Source of the DNA: UM-FILTER-33-9 sp964530235
GTDB taxonomy: Bacteria > Patescibacteriota > Microgenomatia > UBA1406 > GWC2-37-13
DNA length: 64,000 nt
NCBI GenBank assembly: GCA_964530235.1
Contig: CAZGYB010000001.1
Coordinates: 124,001-188,000, forward strand
Direction: 5' to 3'
Part shown: piece after piece, positions 62,715 through 64,000 of the stretch
Numbering within the stretch: position 1 is the stretch's first letter
Layout: each line of letters begins with the position of its first letter
Translations under genes and position numbers: made by a program
Notes under the pieces: model-generated
What the model saw: only the letters and a program-made list of their open reading frames with translations
What the model was told of the DNA's origin: nothing
Database searches by the model: none

Positions 62715-63671
62715 TTAACTTCCGGTCATATCGATATATCGACTAACCTCATTTTTACTTCCTAACACAATAGGAACACGTTGAGTAAACTCCGAAGGTT
62801 TCATATCTAAGGGGTTTATGCCGTTCGAAACTGCCTTCCCGCCCGCCTGTTGCACCAAATACGCCATTGGGTTAACTTCGTACATGAGTCTTAATTTTCC
62901 GTTTACATTTTTCGAATCTGCCGGATACAGAAAAATCCCCCCTTTGCACAATATCCTATGTACATCCGCAACCATTGCTCCGGTATAACGAAGCGTGTGT
63001 TTGGTTTGACCATGTTTTAGTGAATCGAGATACTCTCTGTCTTTTTCCGACAATGCAGGATAATTTCCCTCGTTCACCGCATATGTTTTTCCATTCTCTG
63101 GAATACGCATGTCCGGATGGGACAAGAGATAACTGCCGATTGAAGGATCCAGTGTAAATCCATGCACTCCGTTTCCACATGAATACACAAAAAGTGTGCT
63201 TGGACCATACAGGATATAGCCTGCTGCAACTTGCTGTTTCCCACTTTGCAACAACGTATCAGCTTTCCGATACACGGAAAAAATTGTCCCGATACTTCCG
63301 CTAACATCAATGTTTGATGACCCATCAAGCGGATCAAAAAAAACCGAGTAATGACCTGCGTTTGTTTTAACCAGATATGGTTTTTCTGTTTCTTCTGAGG
63401 CAACTGCATAAACCTGTCCTGAATCAATAAGTGTATCTCGTAACAATCGGTCGCTGTATGCGTCGAGTTTCTGCACCTCATCGCCGTATGTGTTTTTTAC
63501 TCCGGTCTGACCTAAAATATCAACCAGTCCTGTTCTGCGCAAATGGCTTGCGATAATCTTTGAAGCATTTTCAATAAGGGTTAAAAGCAGGGTAAATGAA
63601 CCAGTAGCGCCTTGAAATTTCCGCTCCTCTCTTAAAATGTGCTCTGTCAGCGTCGTTACCGCATGATACAT
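62715..63671 (-). CDS. fbp: class I fructose-1,6-bisphosphatase
   Basis: Gluconeogenic phosphatase. Metal-site motifs: VASEETEKP (Glu pair) and FDPLDGSSNIDVSGSIGTIFSVY, plus the substrate-binding GNGVHGFTLDP, YTGAMVADVHRIL and NPMAYLVQQAGGKA. About 318 residues. ATG 63671 was preferred because it lies seven bases after the aldolase stop and starts MYHAVTTLTEHIL as in the family. Together with aldolase, gap and pgk it points to hexose or polysaccharide synthesis. Confidence 0.93.
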   Translation of the reverse strand: MYHAVTTLTEHILREERKFQGATGSFTLLLTLIENASKIIASHLRRTGLVDILGQTGVKNTYGDEVQKLDAYSDRLLRDTLIDSGQVYAVASEETEKPYLVKTNAGHYSVFFDPLDGSSNIDVSGSIGTIFSVYRKADTLLQSGKQQVAAGYILYGPSTLFVYSCGNGVHGFTLDPSIGSYLLSHPDMRIPENGKTYAVNEGNYPALSEKDREYLDSLKHGQTKHTLRYTGAMVADVHRILCKGGIFLYPADSKNVNGKLRLMYEVNPMAYLVQQAGGKAVSNGINPLDMKPSEFTQRVPIVLGSKNEVSRYIDMTGS

Positions 63672-63678
63672 AAAATTA

Positions 63679-64000
63679 TTATGAATGATAAATCTCAAGC
63701 GCCTCTGCAACAGTCTTATTTTCTACTGTAATCGCATAGATGGCATTGCAGAACCGTACTGCCTCATCAAGCGGTTTCTGGTGAATATTGCGACCTGTTG
63801 CATTTCCTGAAGTTCCTCCGGTGTGGATCTGCGCATAGAGTCCCTCCAAAAACTTCTCAACATCGGTGCTTGACCCACCCGCACACACCACCTTTGTTTT
63901 CCCCGCAGCTTTTACTGCCTGCTGTAAAAGAACCGCCGAATCCTGTCCCTCTTTTTTCGGAGCATTTACTTTCACGAAATCCGCACCAAGACAAGCTGCA
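63679..64000 (-). CDS. class I (archaeal/DhnA-type) fructose-bisphosphate aldolase, 3' part
   Basis: Only the C-terminal 105 or so residues are in the window; the frame is open to base 64000. GADFVKVNAP, KVVCAGGSS and GGTSGNATGRNIHQ are the phosphate-binding strands of the DeoC/FbaB-type TIM barrel. The catalytic Schiff-base Lys may be the one in FVKVNAP. Class I aldolases of this sort, rather than class II FbaA, are common in archaea and several CPR genomes. The gene ends seven bases before fbp, so the two are translationally linked. Confidence 0.85.
   Translation of the reverse strand, partial: AACLGADFVKVNAPKKEGQDSAVLLQQAVKAAGKTKVVCAGGSSTDVEKFLEGLYAQIHTGGTSGNATGRNIHQKPLDEAVRFCNAIYAITVENKTVAEALEIYHS

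Noticed and set aside
1..64000. Alternative genetic code (UGA as Gly) as in some CPR groups
   Set aside because: TGA serves as a functional stop in ATGA overlaps (trxB/gdhA, ABC permeases, antitoxin/toxin), and genes keep their normal lengths with standard code.
1..64000. tRNA genes
   Set aside because: I looked for GGTTCRAAYCC-type T-arm sequences with matching acceptor stems on both strands and found none convincing; a covariance search would be decisive.

Overview
The window looks like a chromosomal segment of a Candidate Phyla Radiation (Patescibacteria) bacterium, most likely of the Microgenomates lineage. This is inferred from gene content, because no rRNA lies in the window. The evidence is: tightly packed genes with 1-23 bp overlaps, AT-rich spacers, a 4861-residue cell-surface protein built from GNVGIGTT-type repeats, many small secreted or membrane proteins without clear homologues, and an apparently standard genetic code. 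I saw no tRNA, rRNA or CRISPR array.

Layout. 1-1.5 kb: secreted and membrane-anchored beta-rich proteins. 1.9-17.3 kb: two genes carrying the N-terminal SAM-like (core-binding) domain of tyrosine recombinases without the catalytic domain; the second is fused to a transmembrane anchor and a huge repetitive fibre. 17.3-21.2 kb: LysM/M23 peptidase, O-antigen-ligase-like protein with TPRs, Cys-rich type IV pilin-like protein. 21.2-24.1 kb: glutamate dehydrogenase and thioredoxin reductase (ATGA overlap) behind a CsoR-family regulator with its operator. 24.3-27.3 kb: Tat-exported alpha/beta hydrolase, rho, and a strongly folded region upstream of rho. 27.3-33.5 kb: methyltransferase-like and JAMM proteins, a three-gene ABC-2 exporter, an HD-domain-like protein. 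33.5-44 kb: fmt, tgt, queA, dfrA, thyA, dcd (initiator tRNA formylation, queuosine, nucleotides) with two CIDGR-motif proteins. 44-50 kb: methyltransferases, GT4 glycosyltransferase, tatD, RNase H. 51-55.2 kb: HtrA and CtpA proteases, rpsR, ssb, rpsF. 55.3-59.7 kb: membrane glycosyltransferases, one fused to a DUF192 domain. 59.7-60.4 kb: PIN/Phd-type toxin-antitoxin pair. 60.5-64 kb: pgk, gap, fbp and the end of a class I aldolase, a gluconeogenic/glycolytic cluster.

The most unusual signal is not a gene. At least two families of short palindromic elements recur across the window, both between genes and in frame inside conserved housekeeping genes (fmt, tgt three times, gdhA, a glycosyltransferase). 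Family A has a conserved core (CGACTTGGG...CCCACYGGAG) flanked by inverted arms that differ completely from copy to copy yet remain self-complementary. Family B has conserved ends and loop with stems that change in a compensatory way. A third type of dispersed sequence is degenerate 7-bp-period tracts (for example AAATCCA or TTTGACW repeated), resembling cyanobacterial STRR repeats, again often inside reading frames. Together they lengthen GdhA, Fmt, Tgt, TrxB and others beyond usual family sizes, which resembles the palindromic elements found inside Rickettsia proteins.

A second genome-wide trait is that most transcription units start with TATAAT-like hexamers 5-9 nt before the ATG, so leaderless mRNAs appear to be the rule here.
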